From NCBI RefSeq assembly GCF_037081675.1, contig NZ_JAZAQL010000003.1, positions 310,001 to 374,000 of the forward strand: a stretch of DNA of 64,000 nt, given 5' to 3'. This DNA comes from Halorubellus litoreus (GTDB lineage Archaea; Halobacteriota; Halobacteria; Halobacteriales; Natrialbaceae). The notes under the pieces are model-generated. The model was not told where the DNA came from. It was given only the letters and a program-made list of their open reading frames with translations, and did no database searches. This document shows, in pieces, positions 1 to 7,618 of the stretch. The position numbers and the translations under genes are program-made. Position 1 is the first letter of the stretch, and every line of letters starts with the position of its first letter.

Positions 1-379
1 CTGCGGGTGCCCGCACCACCTCTCCTCGATCCGCGCGAGCCAGCTCATCAACGCCGGCTTCGAGAACGTCTACGTCATCGACGAGGGGTTCTTCGAGTGG
101 ACCGACCGCGGGTATCCCGTCACCGGGAACAGCGGTGGTATCAGCGAGTTCGTCGTCCGCGGCGAGGTCCACGCGAAGCACGCCGGCGAGAACGCGTGGG
201 TGACGCCCGTCGACTCCGACCAGCTCGAATCGACGAACGTCGCCGCCGACGGCTCGTTCGCGCTCCACTGCAAGTTCGTCGACGTCACCCCGGAGACGCG
301 ACTGCGCGTCGACACGCCCGCGTGGTCGACCACGGGGAGTGTCGAGGAACTGACGGCGGGCGTGGTTCGCGGGAACTGA
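1..379 (+). CDS. Rhodanese-like domain protein, 3' part only
   Basis: The reading frame enters at base 2 and stops at TGA 377-379, leaving about 125 residues; the start lies outside the window. It opens with CGCPHH, which sits where the rhodanese active-site loop is expected (catalytic Cys followed by a short anion-binding loop). NAGFENVYVIDEGFFEWTDR and GYPVTG follow, the usual end of a rhodanese fold. About 70 further residues do not match a family I can name. Rhodaneses transfer sulfane sulfur between thiols; the substrate cannot be told here. The last codons (ELTAGVVRG) lie in the first unit of a 26-bp tandem repeat, and the stop codon exists only because the second unit shifts the frame. 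Confidence 0.7.
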   Translation, partial: CGCPHHLSSIRASQLINAGFENVYVIDEGFFEWTDRGYPVTGNSGGISEFVVRGEVHAKHAGENAWVTPVDSDQLESTNVAADGSFALHCKFVDVTPETRLRVDTPAWSTTGSVEELTAGVVRGN

Positions 380-434
380 CGGCGGGCGTGGTTCGCGGGA
401 ACTGACGGCGGGCGTGGTTCGCGGGAACTGACGG
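347..434. repeat. 26-bp direct tandem repeat across a gene end
   Basis: Three identical 26-bp units begin at 347, 373 and 399 (each starts gaactgacggcgggcg), with a partial fourth from 425. Because 26 is not a multiple of three, the first unit is read as coding and the second supplies the stop codon of the rhodanese gene. Confidence 0.95.
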
Positions 435-594
435 GCGGCGTCGGCGCGGCGGTAGCGAGGCCGGGGCGTGTGCGAGGATGTTCCGTGTGCGAGGGCGGGG
501 CGTGGAGCGTCCGGGCGCCCACCCTGCCCCGACGTGGTTTTACTTATCCTGATTGGTCAACCGGCCGAACCTTGGCTATGGAGGGATACCAAAA

Positions 595-615
595 GTAATT
601 ACCAAGAATTTTAAT
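595..615 (+). promoter_or_regulatory. TATA-like element with adjacent GTAATTAC palindrome
   Basis: GAATTTTAAT (606-615) is centred about 26 bp before the ATG at 637, the spacing expected for a leaderless haloarchaeal transcript. The 8-bp palindrome GTAATTAC (595-602) lies just upstream. The same core is found in the palindrome before the coiled-coil gene at 13987. The rest of 380-636 holds only the tandem repeat and plain spacer. Confidence 0.5.
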
Positions 616-636
616 CCTCGCGTTCCGGTTGATGGT

Positions 637-3426
637 ATGCGACGACGTACCTTCCTGGCGTCGTTATCGGGCACTGCAACCACACTCGGGCTGACAGGGG
701 CACTCGGCAGTCAGCCAGCGGCGGCGGCCTCGGGCACCGTCGACTTCCTCGAGTTCGACTCCTCGGCGAGCTTGCTGGACGCGAACCGGAACCTGCTCAC
801 GGACGATGCGCTCGTCGCCGTGAAAGCGGAGGCGTCCGCGTTCAACGTCGACGACGACGGGAACGGCGACGCCGTCGACTACGGCTCCACGGACATCCCG
901 CTGGTCGCCGTCGACGAACGCAGCGGCGGCGGCGCAGTCGTCGGGTTCGGCGCGGAACTCGTCAGCGACGGCGCGAACTTCCAGAGCGGGAACGAGGAGT
1001 TCCTCCTGAACGTCTGGGACGCGTACCTCGGCGGTTCCGGCACCGTGCTCTACGACGAGGGCCACGACCAGTACGACACCCTCACGACGTTCTCGAACAT
1101 GGCGAACTACGCCGAGACCCAGGAGAGCTACGCGGTCTCGGCGACGTCGACGCTCGCCGACGACCTCTCCACCGCCGACGCCGTCTGGATAACGAGCCCG
1201 TCCGCGGCGTTCACCGCGAGCGAGCAATCGGCGCTCAAGGACTTCGTGGACGACGGCGGCGTCGCGTTCGTCCACGACACCGCCGACTACTCGAACTTCG
1301 ACGAGACCCAGAACTTGAACGACCTCGCGAACGGTCTCGACCTCGCGTTCCGCTTCAACGACGACCAGGTGCTCGACACCGAGTCGAACACGAACGGGAC
1401 GTCCTACCGCGTGCAGACGACGCGGTTCGACGCGACGTTCGACTTCTTCGCGGACCGAAAGGGCATGGAGATCGACCCGAACGCGAACCACGTCGTCGAC
1501 GTGAAAGACGTCACCGACGGCGACACGGTCGACATCGAGTTCGACAGCGGCCGTCGCGAGAACATCCGCGTCCTCGGGCTGGACACGCCCGAGAAGGAGC
1601 AGTACCAGCAGTACGAGCGCACCCAGGAGTGGGAGGGCCTCGAGTCGCTCACGTACCTCGCCGACTGGGGCGCGAACGCGACCGACTGGGCGAAAGGCGA
1701 GCTCTCCGGGAAGACCGTCGAGATCGCGTTCGACGACGCGGAACCCGGTATCTTCGACCAGTTCGACCGCCTTCTGGCGTACATCTACTACGACGGCACG
1801 GGCGACGGCACCCGGAGCGAGTTCTACAACCTCCGCACCGTCCAGAACGGGTACGCTCGCGTGTACTCGTCGTCGTTCAGCAAGCACGACGCGTTCATGA
1901 GCGCGGAATCGCAGGCGCAGGCCGACGCCGTGAACGTCTGGGGCGCGAGCGACCCGGACGCCTCGGACCCCATCCGGAACCGCGACGCGGACGACCTGTT
2001 CTTCCCGACCGCGGCGAGCGTCCGCACCAGTAGCGGCGCCATCGACGCGAGCCGCGTCCCGGTGGTCGCGGAGAGCGAGGCGACCCAGACCGGGAGTCCG
2101 TCGGTCACGTATAGCGACGTCCCGCTCGCCGGCCTCGACGAACCGAACAACGTCGCGCTCGTCGGCGCACCCCTCGTCGACGAGTCATACGAGCAGGCCG
2201 AGGACTACGCGGTCGACACGAGCACGTACGAGAACTTCGTGTTCACCGCGAACCTCGCGAACTACCTCGGCTCGAAGTCCGGGAAGGTCGTCGTCGACGG
2301 CGGGCACGGCCAGTTCTCCGCGGGCTACGCGCTCTCCGCGGAGGAGACCGCGTACTTCCAGCGGTTCCTCGAGGGCGTCGACACCGACTACGACCAGGTG
2401 AACGACGTCACGAGCACGAACCTCGCGGACGCGAAAGCCGTCGTCGTCAGTTCCCCGCCGCAGGCGTTCACGTCGAGCGAACTCGACGCGCTCTCGTCGT
2501 TCGCCGCGAACGGCGGCGCGGTCGTCCTCGTCGGCGGGAGCGAGACGACGGCGACCGCGCGCTCGAACCTCCACGAGGTCGCGAGCGCGCTCGGGAGCGA
2601 CCTCCGCCTGAGCGACGACCAGGTGGAGGACGCGACGAACAACGTGAACTCGGACGCGACCGTTCCGACGACCACGCGGTTCGACACGTCGTTCCCGCTG
2701 TTCTCCGCGCTCGAGACGAGCGGCGGCAGTACCGGGACTGGCGACGTCGACCTCGTGAAGGTGCACGCGGACGCCGAAGGCACGGAGAGCGAGAACCTCA
2801 ACGACGAGTACGTCGTGTTCGAGAACGTCGGCGACGCCGCGGTCGACCTGACGAACTACGAGGTCAGCGACGCCGCCGACAACACGTACGTCTTCTCGGA
2901 GTTCTCGCTCGACGCCGGCGCGCAGGTCACGCTCCACACCGGTTCTGGCACCGACACGAGCACTGACGTCTACTGGGGCGAGAGCGGTGGCGTCTGGAAC
3001 AACACCGGCGACACGGTGACGGTCGTCGACGACGCCGGGTCGACCGTCCTCTCGGTGACGTACGAGGACGACGGCTTCGACGACACGGGCGACGACGGCG
3101 GCACGTCCCCGAGCGGGATGGCTATCACGAACGTCAGCGAGGACGGCGCGACGCTGAACGACGAGTACGTCGTCGTCGAGAACGGCGGCAGTAGCGCGGT
3201 CGACATGAGCGGGTGGACGCTCTCGGACGCCGCCGGCTACACGTACCAGTTCCCGAGTGGGTTTACGTTAGACGTAAACTCCACGGTGAAAGTCCATACG
3301 GGGAAGGGCACCGACACGAGCACCGACCTCTACTGGGGCTACGAGTCCGCGGTCTGGAACAACGGCGGCGACACCGCGACGCTCACCGACGACGCCGGCA
3401 CCACCGTCGACACGTACTCGTACTGA
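637..3426 (+). CDS. Secreted multidomain protein: SNase-like nuclease nested in a duplicated domain, plus two lamin-tail domains
   Basis: 929 aa from ATG 637, chosen because MRRRTFLASLSG starts a Tat signal ending near AAAAS and a TATA-like box lies 26 bp upstream. An in-frame start at 553 would put 28 residues before the signal. Residues about 30-280 and 480-690 are copies of one alpha/beta domain: DEGHDQYDT/DGGHGQFSA, ADAVWITSPSAAFT/AKAVVVSSPPQAFT, NDDQVLDTESN/SDDQVEDATNN. Between them, about 284-435, is a thermonuclease-like domain with DVTDGDTV, IRVLGLDTPE and FDRLLAYIYYDG, which carry the expected Asp, Arg and Asp residues. Two lamin-tail-type beta domains follow (about 704-811 and 828-929), both with GTDTSTD.YWG and VWNN.GDT. 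Likely an extracellular nuclease held by its C-terminal modules. The function of the duplicated domain is unknown. Confidence 0.75.
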   Translation: MRRRTFLASLSGTATTLGLTGALGSQPAAAASGTVDFLEFDSSASLLDANRNLLTDDALVAVKAEASAFNVDDDGNGDAVDYGSTDIPLVAVDERSGGGAVVGFGAELVSDGANFQSGNEEFLLNVWDAYLGGSGTVLYDEGHDQYDTLTTFSNMANYAETQESYAVSATSTLADDLSTADAVWITSPSAAFTASEQSALKDFVDDGGVAFVHDTADYSNFDETQNLNDLANGLDLAFRFNDDQVLDTESNTNGTSYRVQTTRFDATFDFFADRKGMEIDPNANHVVDVKDVTDGDTVDIEFDSGRRENIRVLGLDTPEKEQYQQYERTQEWEGLESLTYLADWGANATDWAKGELSGKTVEIAFDDAEPGIFDQFDRLLAYIYYDGTGDGTRSEFYNLRTVQNGYARVYSSSFSKHDAFMSAESQAQADAVNVWGASDPDASDPIRNRDADDLFFPTAASVRTSSGAIDASRVPVVAESEATQTGSPSVTYSDVPLAGLDEPNNVALVGAPLVDESYEQAEDYAVDTSTYENFVFTANLANYLGSKSGKVVVDGGHGQFSAGYALSAEETAYFQRFLEGVDTDYDQVNDVTSTNLADAKAVVVSSPPQAFTSSELDALSSFAANGGAVVLVGGSETTATARSNLHEVASALGSDLRLSDDQVEDATNNVNSDATVPTTTRFDTSFPLFSALETSGGSTGTGDVDLVKVHADAEGTESENLNDEYVVFENVGDAAVDLTNYEVSDAADNTYVFSEFSLDAGAQVTLHTGSGTDTSTDVYWGESGGVWNNTGDTVTVVDDAGSTVLSVTYEDDGFDDTGDDGGTSPSGMAITNVSEDGATLNDEYVVVENGGSSAVDMSGWTLSDAAGYTYQFPSGFTLDVNSTVKVHTGKGTDTSTDLYWGYESAVWNNGGDTATLTDDAGTTVDTYSY

Positions 3427-3531
3427 CGGCTGTCCCTCTCGTGCCGTCGCACCGCGGCGCGAAACCCGGCCGCTTCCTCGGTTTCGAGAACGGCCGAGCG
3501 ATTGTTACCGGTCGGTGTCCAAGCGTCGACC

Positions 3532-3978
3532 ATGAGCTTCGTCGTTCCCTTCGACGGTACGGAACAGTCGTGCGTCGGTATCCGACGCGCGGTCGAGCTG
3601 GCGCCGCGGTCGGTGCGCGTGGTCGCGTTCAGCGTCGTCCCGCGCAAGCACGGGGAGTGGGCGCGCGAGCGTGACCTCCTCGACCCCGGGGAGTCCTGGG
3701 GGAACGAACTCGTCGTCTCGCGGCTCCAGGAGCGCGCGCACGACGTCAGCGACGCGGTGTCGTTCCAGCACACGACCGTCGACCGGTACGCGCCGACGGG
3801 GAAGATAAGCCACGAGATCCGCGCGTTCGCTCGCGACGTCGACGCGACGATGGTGTTCATCGGGAGCACGGACGCCGGCGGCATCGTCACGAGCCTCCAG
3901 AGCGTCGGGACGAGCGTCGCGAGCGACGAGGCGTACGACGTCGTGCTCGTTCGGCGGACGGAGTCGGTCCTCGATTGA
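3532..3978 (+). CDS. UspA-family stress protein
   Basis: 148 aa from ATG 3532. It begins MSFVVPFDGTEQSCVGIRRA, the first strand and helix of the Usp fold, and ends AYDVVLVRR, the last strand. The usual ATP-binding G-2x-G-9x-G-S/T stretch is not clear; IGSTDAGGIVTSLQSVGTSV occupies its place, so nucleotide binding is uncertain. It is a single gene facing the sirtuin gene. Close relatives respond to stress, but nothing here indicates the signal. Confidence 0.75.
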   Translation: MSFVVPFDGTEQSCVGIRRAVELAPRSVRVVAFSVVPRKHGEWARERDLLDPGESWGNELVVSRLQERAHDVSDAVSFQHTTVDRYAPTGKISHEIRAFARDVDATMVFIGSTDAGGIVTSLQSVGTSVASDEAYDVVLVRRTESVLD

Positions 3979-4040
3979 CGAGCCCGGCCCCGGCTCCACC
4001 GCCCGTGGTTTACTGCGGACGCGGTGGTGTCCGGGTCGTC
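3977..4040. terminator. Nested hairpin between convergent genes
   Basis: GACGAGCCCGG (3977-3987) pairs with CCGGGTCGTC (4031-4040) with one bulge. Inside it CCACCGC (3997-4003) pairs with GCGGTGG (4021-4027). It begins at the stop of the UspA gene and lies before the end of the opposing sirtuin gene, so it could serve as a two-way terminator or RNA end. Confidence 0.45.
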
Positions 4041-4061
4041 GGTGCGGCGCGCGCTCGTGCT

Positions 4062-4808
4062 TCAGAGCGCGTCGACGACCGCGGGGAGGACGTCCTCGAC
4101 GCGGTCGCGGAATACGAACTCGGCGCGGTCGGCGTACCGCGTCGCGTCGAGGTTCACGACCGCGACCGTCCCGCCCTCGCGCTGCGTGACCGCCGGGAGA
4201 CCCGCTGCGGGGTCGACGGTGAGCGACGAGCCGGCGGCGACGAGCACGTCCGCGCGTGCAGCGCGTCGCCGGGCCTCGGCGAGCGCGGCCTCCGGCAGTC
4301 GCTCCCCGAACAGGACGGTGTCGGGCTTGTAGACGCCACCGCAGTCGCACTCGGGAGCAGAGTCAGTGGCCTCCACGACCGCGTTCGCGGATTCGACGTC
4401 GACCTCGTCGCCGCAGCCCTCGCAGGTCGCGGTCGACCCCGTCCCGTGCAGGTGCACGACCGACTCGCTGCCCGCCGCGACGTGCAGCCCGTCGACGTTC
4501 TGCGTCACTACCGCGTCGAGGAATCCGTCGCGCTCCAGAGCCGCGAGCGCGTCGTGCGCGGCGTTCGGCGCGACCGTCTCGTCGAAGAAGTGCTCGTGGA
4601 GCGCGAGCCAGTCCCGCCAGAACGCGTCCGGGTCCGCGCGGAACCGACGGAGCGCGAACGCGGACTCGTCGAACTCCTCGTAGAGGCCGTCCTCGCCGCG
4701 GAACGTCGGCACGCCCGACGCCCGCGAGAGCCCCGCGCCGGTCAACGCCACCGCCGACCGCGCGTCGCGGAGCGCGTCCGCGAGCGCGACCACGTCGCTA
4801 TCGCTCAT
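4062..4808 (-). CDS. cobB: Sir2-type NAD-dependent protein deacylase
   Basis: 248 aa. GAGLSRASGVPTFRG (about 24-38) is the NAD-binding signature and TQNVDGLH (about 103) the second conserved block, followed by the catalytic His in VHLHGT. Zinc ligands are CEGCG and, further on, a CDC pair. GSSLTVDPAAGLP and VVNLDATR complete the Rossmann half. Length is normal for prokaryotic sirtuins. The enzyme removes acyl groups from lysines, using NAD and releasing O-acyl-ADP-ribose. It is monocistronic here, convergent with the UspA gene. Confidence 0.92.
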   Translation of the reverse strand: MSDSDVVALADALRDARSAVALTGAGLSRASGVPTFRGEDGLYEEFDESAFALRRFRADPDAFWRDWLALHEHFFDETVAPNAAHDALAALERDGFLDAVVTQNVDGLHVAAGSESVVHLHGTGSTATCEGCGDEVDVESANAVVEATDSAPECDCGGVYKPDTVLFGERLPEAALAEARRRAARADVLVAAGSSLTVDPAAGLPAVTQREGGTVAVVNLDATRYADRAEFVFRDRVEDVLPAVVDAL

Positions 4809-4870
4809 GCACGAAGCGTCGAACCCGAACCCGCAAGAAGCCGTCGGCGACCGCCGAGACCGGTACCGGC

Positions 4871-4964
4871 GTCACGTCAGCGAGGCGAGGCCGTTGCCGC
4901 CCGCGGTGTCACGTCAGCGAGACGAGGCCGTTGCCGCCCGCGGCGTCACGTCAGCGAGACGAGG
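4871..4964. repeat. 37-bp tandem repeat across a gene end
   Basis: Units begin at 4871, 4908 and 4945, each starting gtcacgtcagcgag; the third is partial. Read on the minus strand, the unit holds the last codons and TGA of the small gene ending at 4946. The copies therefore lie just beyond its stop, each repeating the stop. Confidence 0.9.
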
Positions 4965-5170
4965 ACGGTCGCGGCGCCGAGGACGACCGCACCGAGCGCG
5001 AACGCGCGGTTCAGTGCGACCTTCAACTCCTGTCCGTCACCGGGGGCGCCCGCGACGCCAGCGGGCAGCGCTCGCGTCCGCACGCCGGCGATACCGTCGG
5101 CGTACCGATAGACGAGCAGCCCGCCGACGATCATGGCGAACCCGAGTACGACACTCAGCAGCGAGTTCAT
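4946..5170 (-). CDS. Small membrane protein, unknown function
   Basis: 74 aa. Two hydrophobic segments (about 3-21, LLSVVLGFAMIVGGLLVYR, and 54-73, ending LGAAVLVSLT-like) flank a short polar loop (GAPGDGQELK). The ATG at 5170 places the first membrane helix directly at the N-terminus. Family not recognised. Small two-helix proteins are common in haloarchaea. The third-position G/C preference fits a real gene. Confidence 0.6.
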   Translation of the reverse strand: MNSLLSVVLGFAMIVGGLLVYRYADGIAGVRTRALPAGVAGAPGDGQELKVALNRAFALGAVVLGAATVLVSLT

Positions 5171-5253
5171 GCTCGCCCTAGTCGGTCGTCGAATTTGAAC
5201 GTTCGCATCCGTCGGACCGCAGTCGTGCGGTCTCCACCGACGACCTCGCCCGG

Positions 5254-5481
5254 TCAGTTCCCGACAGAGAGGAGCGTGACGAGCACGCCGACCCCGGCCA
5301 CGAACACGCCCGTGCCCTTCAGGAGGAGCGTCCGCATCCCCGTCGCGGTCCTGGCATCGCCCTCGGGTTCCACGACCGGGAGGACGCCCGCTAGCATGGA
5401 GATGACGTGCGCGAACCGGACGACTCCGCCGCCGAGAACCGCCGTCGCCAGCCCGTACGCGAGGCCGTCCGGTGAGACCAT
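5254..5481 (-). CDS. Small membrane protein, unknown function
   Basis: 75 aa starting MVSPDGLAYGLATAVLGGGV. There are two or three hydrophobic segments separated by a charged loop (EPEGDARTATG). It follows the same layout as the neighbouring 74-aa protein, but the two do not align convincingly. Same strand as the genes on either side, with about 80-bp gaps. Not recognised as a named family. Confidence 0.6.
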   Translation of the reverse strand: MVSPDGLAYGLATAVLGGGVVRFAHVISMLAGVLPVVEPEGDARTATGMRTLLLKGTGVFVAGVGVLVTLLSVGN

Positions 5482-5555
5482 ACCTCCCTTCGTTCAGCCT
5501 CACTGAAACGTCTTCGGTGTCCGAGCGGTGACACCCCGCGACCGGGCCGCGAGCG

Positions 5556-5915
5556 CTACCGTTCGTCCAGGTCGTCGACGACCGCGTCCGGGTCGTCGAA
5601 GTCCACCGTCGTCTCGCCCTCGACGTACTCGTCGTCGAACTCGGCGTCGTCAGCCCACTCGCGAACCGCGTCCTGGAGGACCGCGAACGCGTTCTCCACG
5701 TCGTCGTCCACCGCCTCCAGCACCCGCCAGCCCTCCTCGCCCTCGTCGAACACGACCGCGTGCCCACGAGTACTCCGGATGAAGTACACCGCGAACACGC
5801 GGTCCTGCTCTGGCACGTAGTTCGCTGGCGCCACCGACAGCTCGTTGTCCTGTTCGTTCAGCGACTGGACCTCCCCGCCCGTCATCGGGCGGTCCGGGAG
5901 CGACGACAGCGTCAT
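5556..5915 (-). CDS. Conserved-looking acidic protein, unknown function
   Basis: 119 aa from the ATG at 5915 (MTLSSLPDRPMTGGEV). Upstream in-frame codons are Arg-rich and unlike haloarchaeal coding, so the longer frame was refused. The first 75 residues form a compact alternating strand/helix pattern (RVFAVYFIRSTRGHAVVFDE, WRVLEAVDDDVENAFAVLQD). The tail is very acidic (VDFDDPDAVVDDLDER). Probably cytoplasmic. No catalytic motif seen. Confidence 0.6.
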   Translation of the reverse strand: MTLSSLPDRPMTGGEVQSLNEQDNELSVAPANYVPEQDRVFAVYFIRSTRGHAVVFDEGEEGWRVLEAVDDDVENAFAVLQDAVREWADDAEFDDEYVEGETTVDFDDPDAVVDDLDER

Positions 5916-5965
5916 GCGCGACGAGACGGCCGAGGCGGACAAAAGCCCCGCGTTCCCAGCGGCGT

Positions 5966-6196
5966 TCAGAACACCACGCTCGAAATCATCGCAAGCCCCA
6001 CGAGCGCGAACGCGTACCCGCCGTACCGGTTCGCCGTCACGTGCGACTCCGTGGCCTCGACGTCGGTCCCGTCGCGGTCGCTGCCGATCGCGTCGAGCTG
6101 CTCGCTGAAGTTCGCCCAGGCTCGCGGCTTCGCCACCAGCCACGCGCCGTAGAGGAACAGGCAGACGCCGAACGCGAACCAGGACGCGTCACTCAT
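5966..6196 (-). CDS. Small membrane protein, unknown function
   Basis: 76 aa from ATG 6196. A first hydrophobic helix (WFAFGVCLFLYGAWLVAKP) is followed by a polar acidic stretch and a second helix (GGYAFALVGLAMISSVVF) at the C-terminus. Upstream of the 119-aa gene on the same strand, separated by 50 bp, so possibly cotranscribed. Family not identified. Confidence 0.6.
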   Translation of the reverse strand: MSDASWFAFGVCLFLYGAWLVAKPRAWANFSEQLDAIGSDRDGTDVEATESHVTANRYGGYAFALVGLAMISSVVF

Positions 6197-6283
6197 GTCA
6201 GCTGAATAGGCGGACCGAGGCAAGTACGCTTCGGCCCGTCGGTTCCCCGGGACCGACGACCCGCCGTGGACGCTCGGTCGTGC

Positions 6284-7480
6284 CTACGGCGCTTCCAGCA
6301 GCGTCGCGACGCCCTGCCCGAACCCGATGCACATCGTGGACACCGCGGTGTCGGCGTCGCCGCGGTCGATCATGTGCGCGAGCTTCGTCATCAGTGCCGC
6401 GCCGGTCGCGCCGAGGGGATGGCCGTGCGCGATGGCGCCGCCGTCGACGTTCACGCGGTCCCAGTCCGCGCCCGTCTCCTCGAGCCACGCCGCGAGCACG
6501 CTCGCGAACGCCTCGTTCACCTCGTAGCGGTCCACGTCGTCCACGCCCAGGTCGTTCGCCGCCAGGAGCTGCTCGGTCGCCGGAATCGGTCCCGTGAGCA
6601 TCGTCGTCGGGTCGACGCCCACGACCTGCGTGTCCACGATGCGCGCCAGCGGCTCCCAGTCGTTCGCCTCGGCGGTCGCCTCGCTCGTCACGAGGAGCGC
6701 GCTCGCGCCGTCGACGATACCGGACGAGTTCCCGGCGTGCACGACGCCCTCGCCCTCCTCGCGGAACGCGAGCGGCACCCCGGAGAGACTGTCGACGGTG
6801 GATTCGGGGCGCGGGTGGCCGTCCTCCTCGACGGTCACGGCCTCGCCGTCGAGGTCGGTGTCCACGGGCACGACCTGGTCGTCGTACCGGCCGGCGTCCC
6901 ACGCCGCCTTCCAGCGCGACTGGGACTCCGCGGCGAGCTCGTCGAGGTCCGTGCGCGAGAACCCCCAGCGCTCCGCGATGCGCTCCGCGGACTCGCCCTG
7001 CGGAATCAGTTCCTCGAAGTGCTCGAAGTACGTGTCCGCCATCGACCCGCCGTCGCTCCCCATCGGCTCGCGGGTCATGTGCTCGACGCCGCCGGCGACG
7101 ACGACGTCCTGGAACCCGGCCGCGACCTGGCCGGCGGCGAAGCTCACGGCCTGCTGGCCGCTCCCGCACATCCGGTTCAGCTGGACGCCCGGCGGGCCGT
7201 GCCGCCCCGAGTAAGAGTCCCCGGCCTCGGGGTCGTCGCCGAGGTCCTCGCCCCAGCCCGCGACGAGCGGCGCGATGCGAGCGATGTTGCTCCCCTGGTC
7301 GCCCTTCGGCGTCACGCAGCCGTACACGACGTCCTCGACCGTCGCGGGGTCGAAGCCGACGCGGGATTCGAGCGCGGAAAGCGGTGCGGCGGCGAGGTCC
7401 TGCGGGTGCGTGTCTCTGAACGCGCCGTCGCGGTCCCCGAAGGGCGTCCGCACGGCGTCGACGATGACGGCGTCTCCCAT
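6284..7480 (-). CDS. Thiolase (acetyl-CoA C-acyltransferase)
   Basis: 398 aa from ATG 7480 (MGDAVIVDAVRTPFG), the normal thiolase start; an ATG 24 bp upstream is less likely. Catalytic residues are visible: Cys105 in LNRMCGSG, His354 in GHPLGATGA and Cys384 in CIGFGQG. Also typical are VVAGGVEHMTREPM and NEAFA. Thiolases either cleave 3-ketoacyl-CoA or condense acetyl-CoA; the direction cannot be read from sequence. No other beta-oxidation or polyester gene is adjacent. Confidence 0.9.
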   Translation of the reverse strand: MGDAVIVDAVRTPFGDRDGAFRDTHPQDLAAAPLSALESRVGFDPATVEDVVYGCVTPKGDQGSNIARIAPLVAGWGEDLGDDPEAGDSYSGRHGPPGVQLNRMCGSGQQAVSFAAGQVAAGFQDVVVAGGVEHMTREPMGSDGGSMADTYFEHFEELIPQGESAERIAERWGFSRTDLDELAAESQSRWKAAWDAGRYDDQVVPVDTDLDGEAVTVEEDGHPRPESTVDSLSGVPLAFREEGEGVVHAGNSSGIVDGASALLVTSEATAEANDWEPLARIVDTQVVGVDPTTMLTGPIPATEQLLAANDLGVDDVDRYEVNEAFASVLAAWLEETGADWDRVNVDGGAIAHGHPLGATGAALMTKLAHMIDRGDADTAVSTMCIGFGQGVATLLEAP

Positions 7481-7588
7481 ACTCGAAACTAGCAACGCGT
7501 TCACTTGGCGCTTGCGCCCGACGTTACTAACCTACGGGCGTCGAGTTGTTAATATCTGGCCATCAGCGGCGCTCTCGTAGTAGCGGGA

Positions 7589-7596
7589 TTAATATA
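7589..7596 (+). promoter_or_regulatory. TATA box of the P-type ATPase gene
   Basis: TTAATATA is centred 26 bp before ATG 7619 in otherwise GC-rich DNA. This is the spacing of a leaderless haloarchaeal promoter and supports the chosen start. Confidence 0.6.
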
Positions 7597-7618
7597 CGGT
7601 CGTCGTCTACCCTCGCAT

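Noticed and set aside
553..636. Upstream start for the secreted nuclease gene
   Set aside because: It would bury the Tat signal behind 28 residues and place the TATA-like box inside the coding region.
664..1887. 407-codon open frame on the minus strand inside the nuclease gene
   Set aside because: Arg/Val-rich with long runs of RR and no domain; it mirrors the high-GC coding frame of the plus-strand gene.
4256..5506. 416-codon plus-strand open frame crossing the sirtuin and small membrane genes
   Set aside because: Almost only Arg, Pro, Ser and Thr, crossing three recognised genes on the other strand; a GC-rich shadow.
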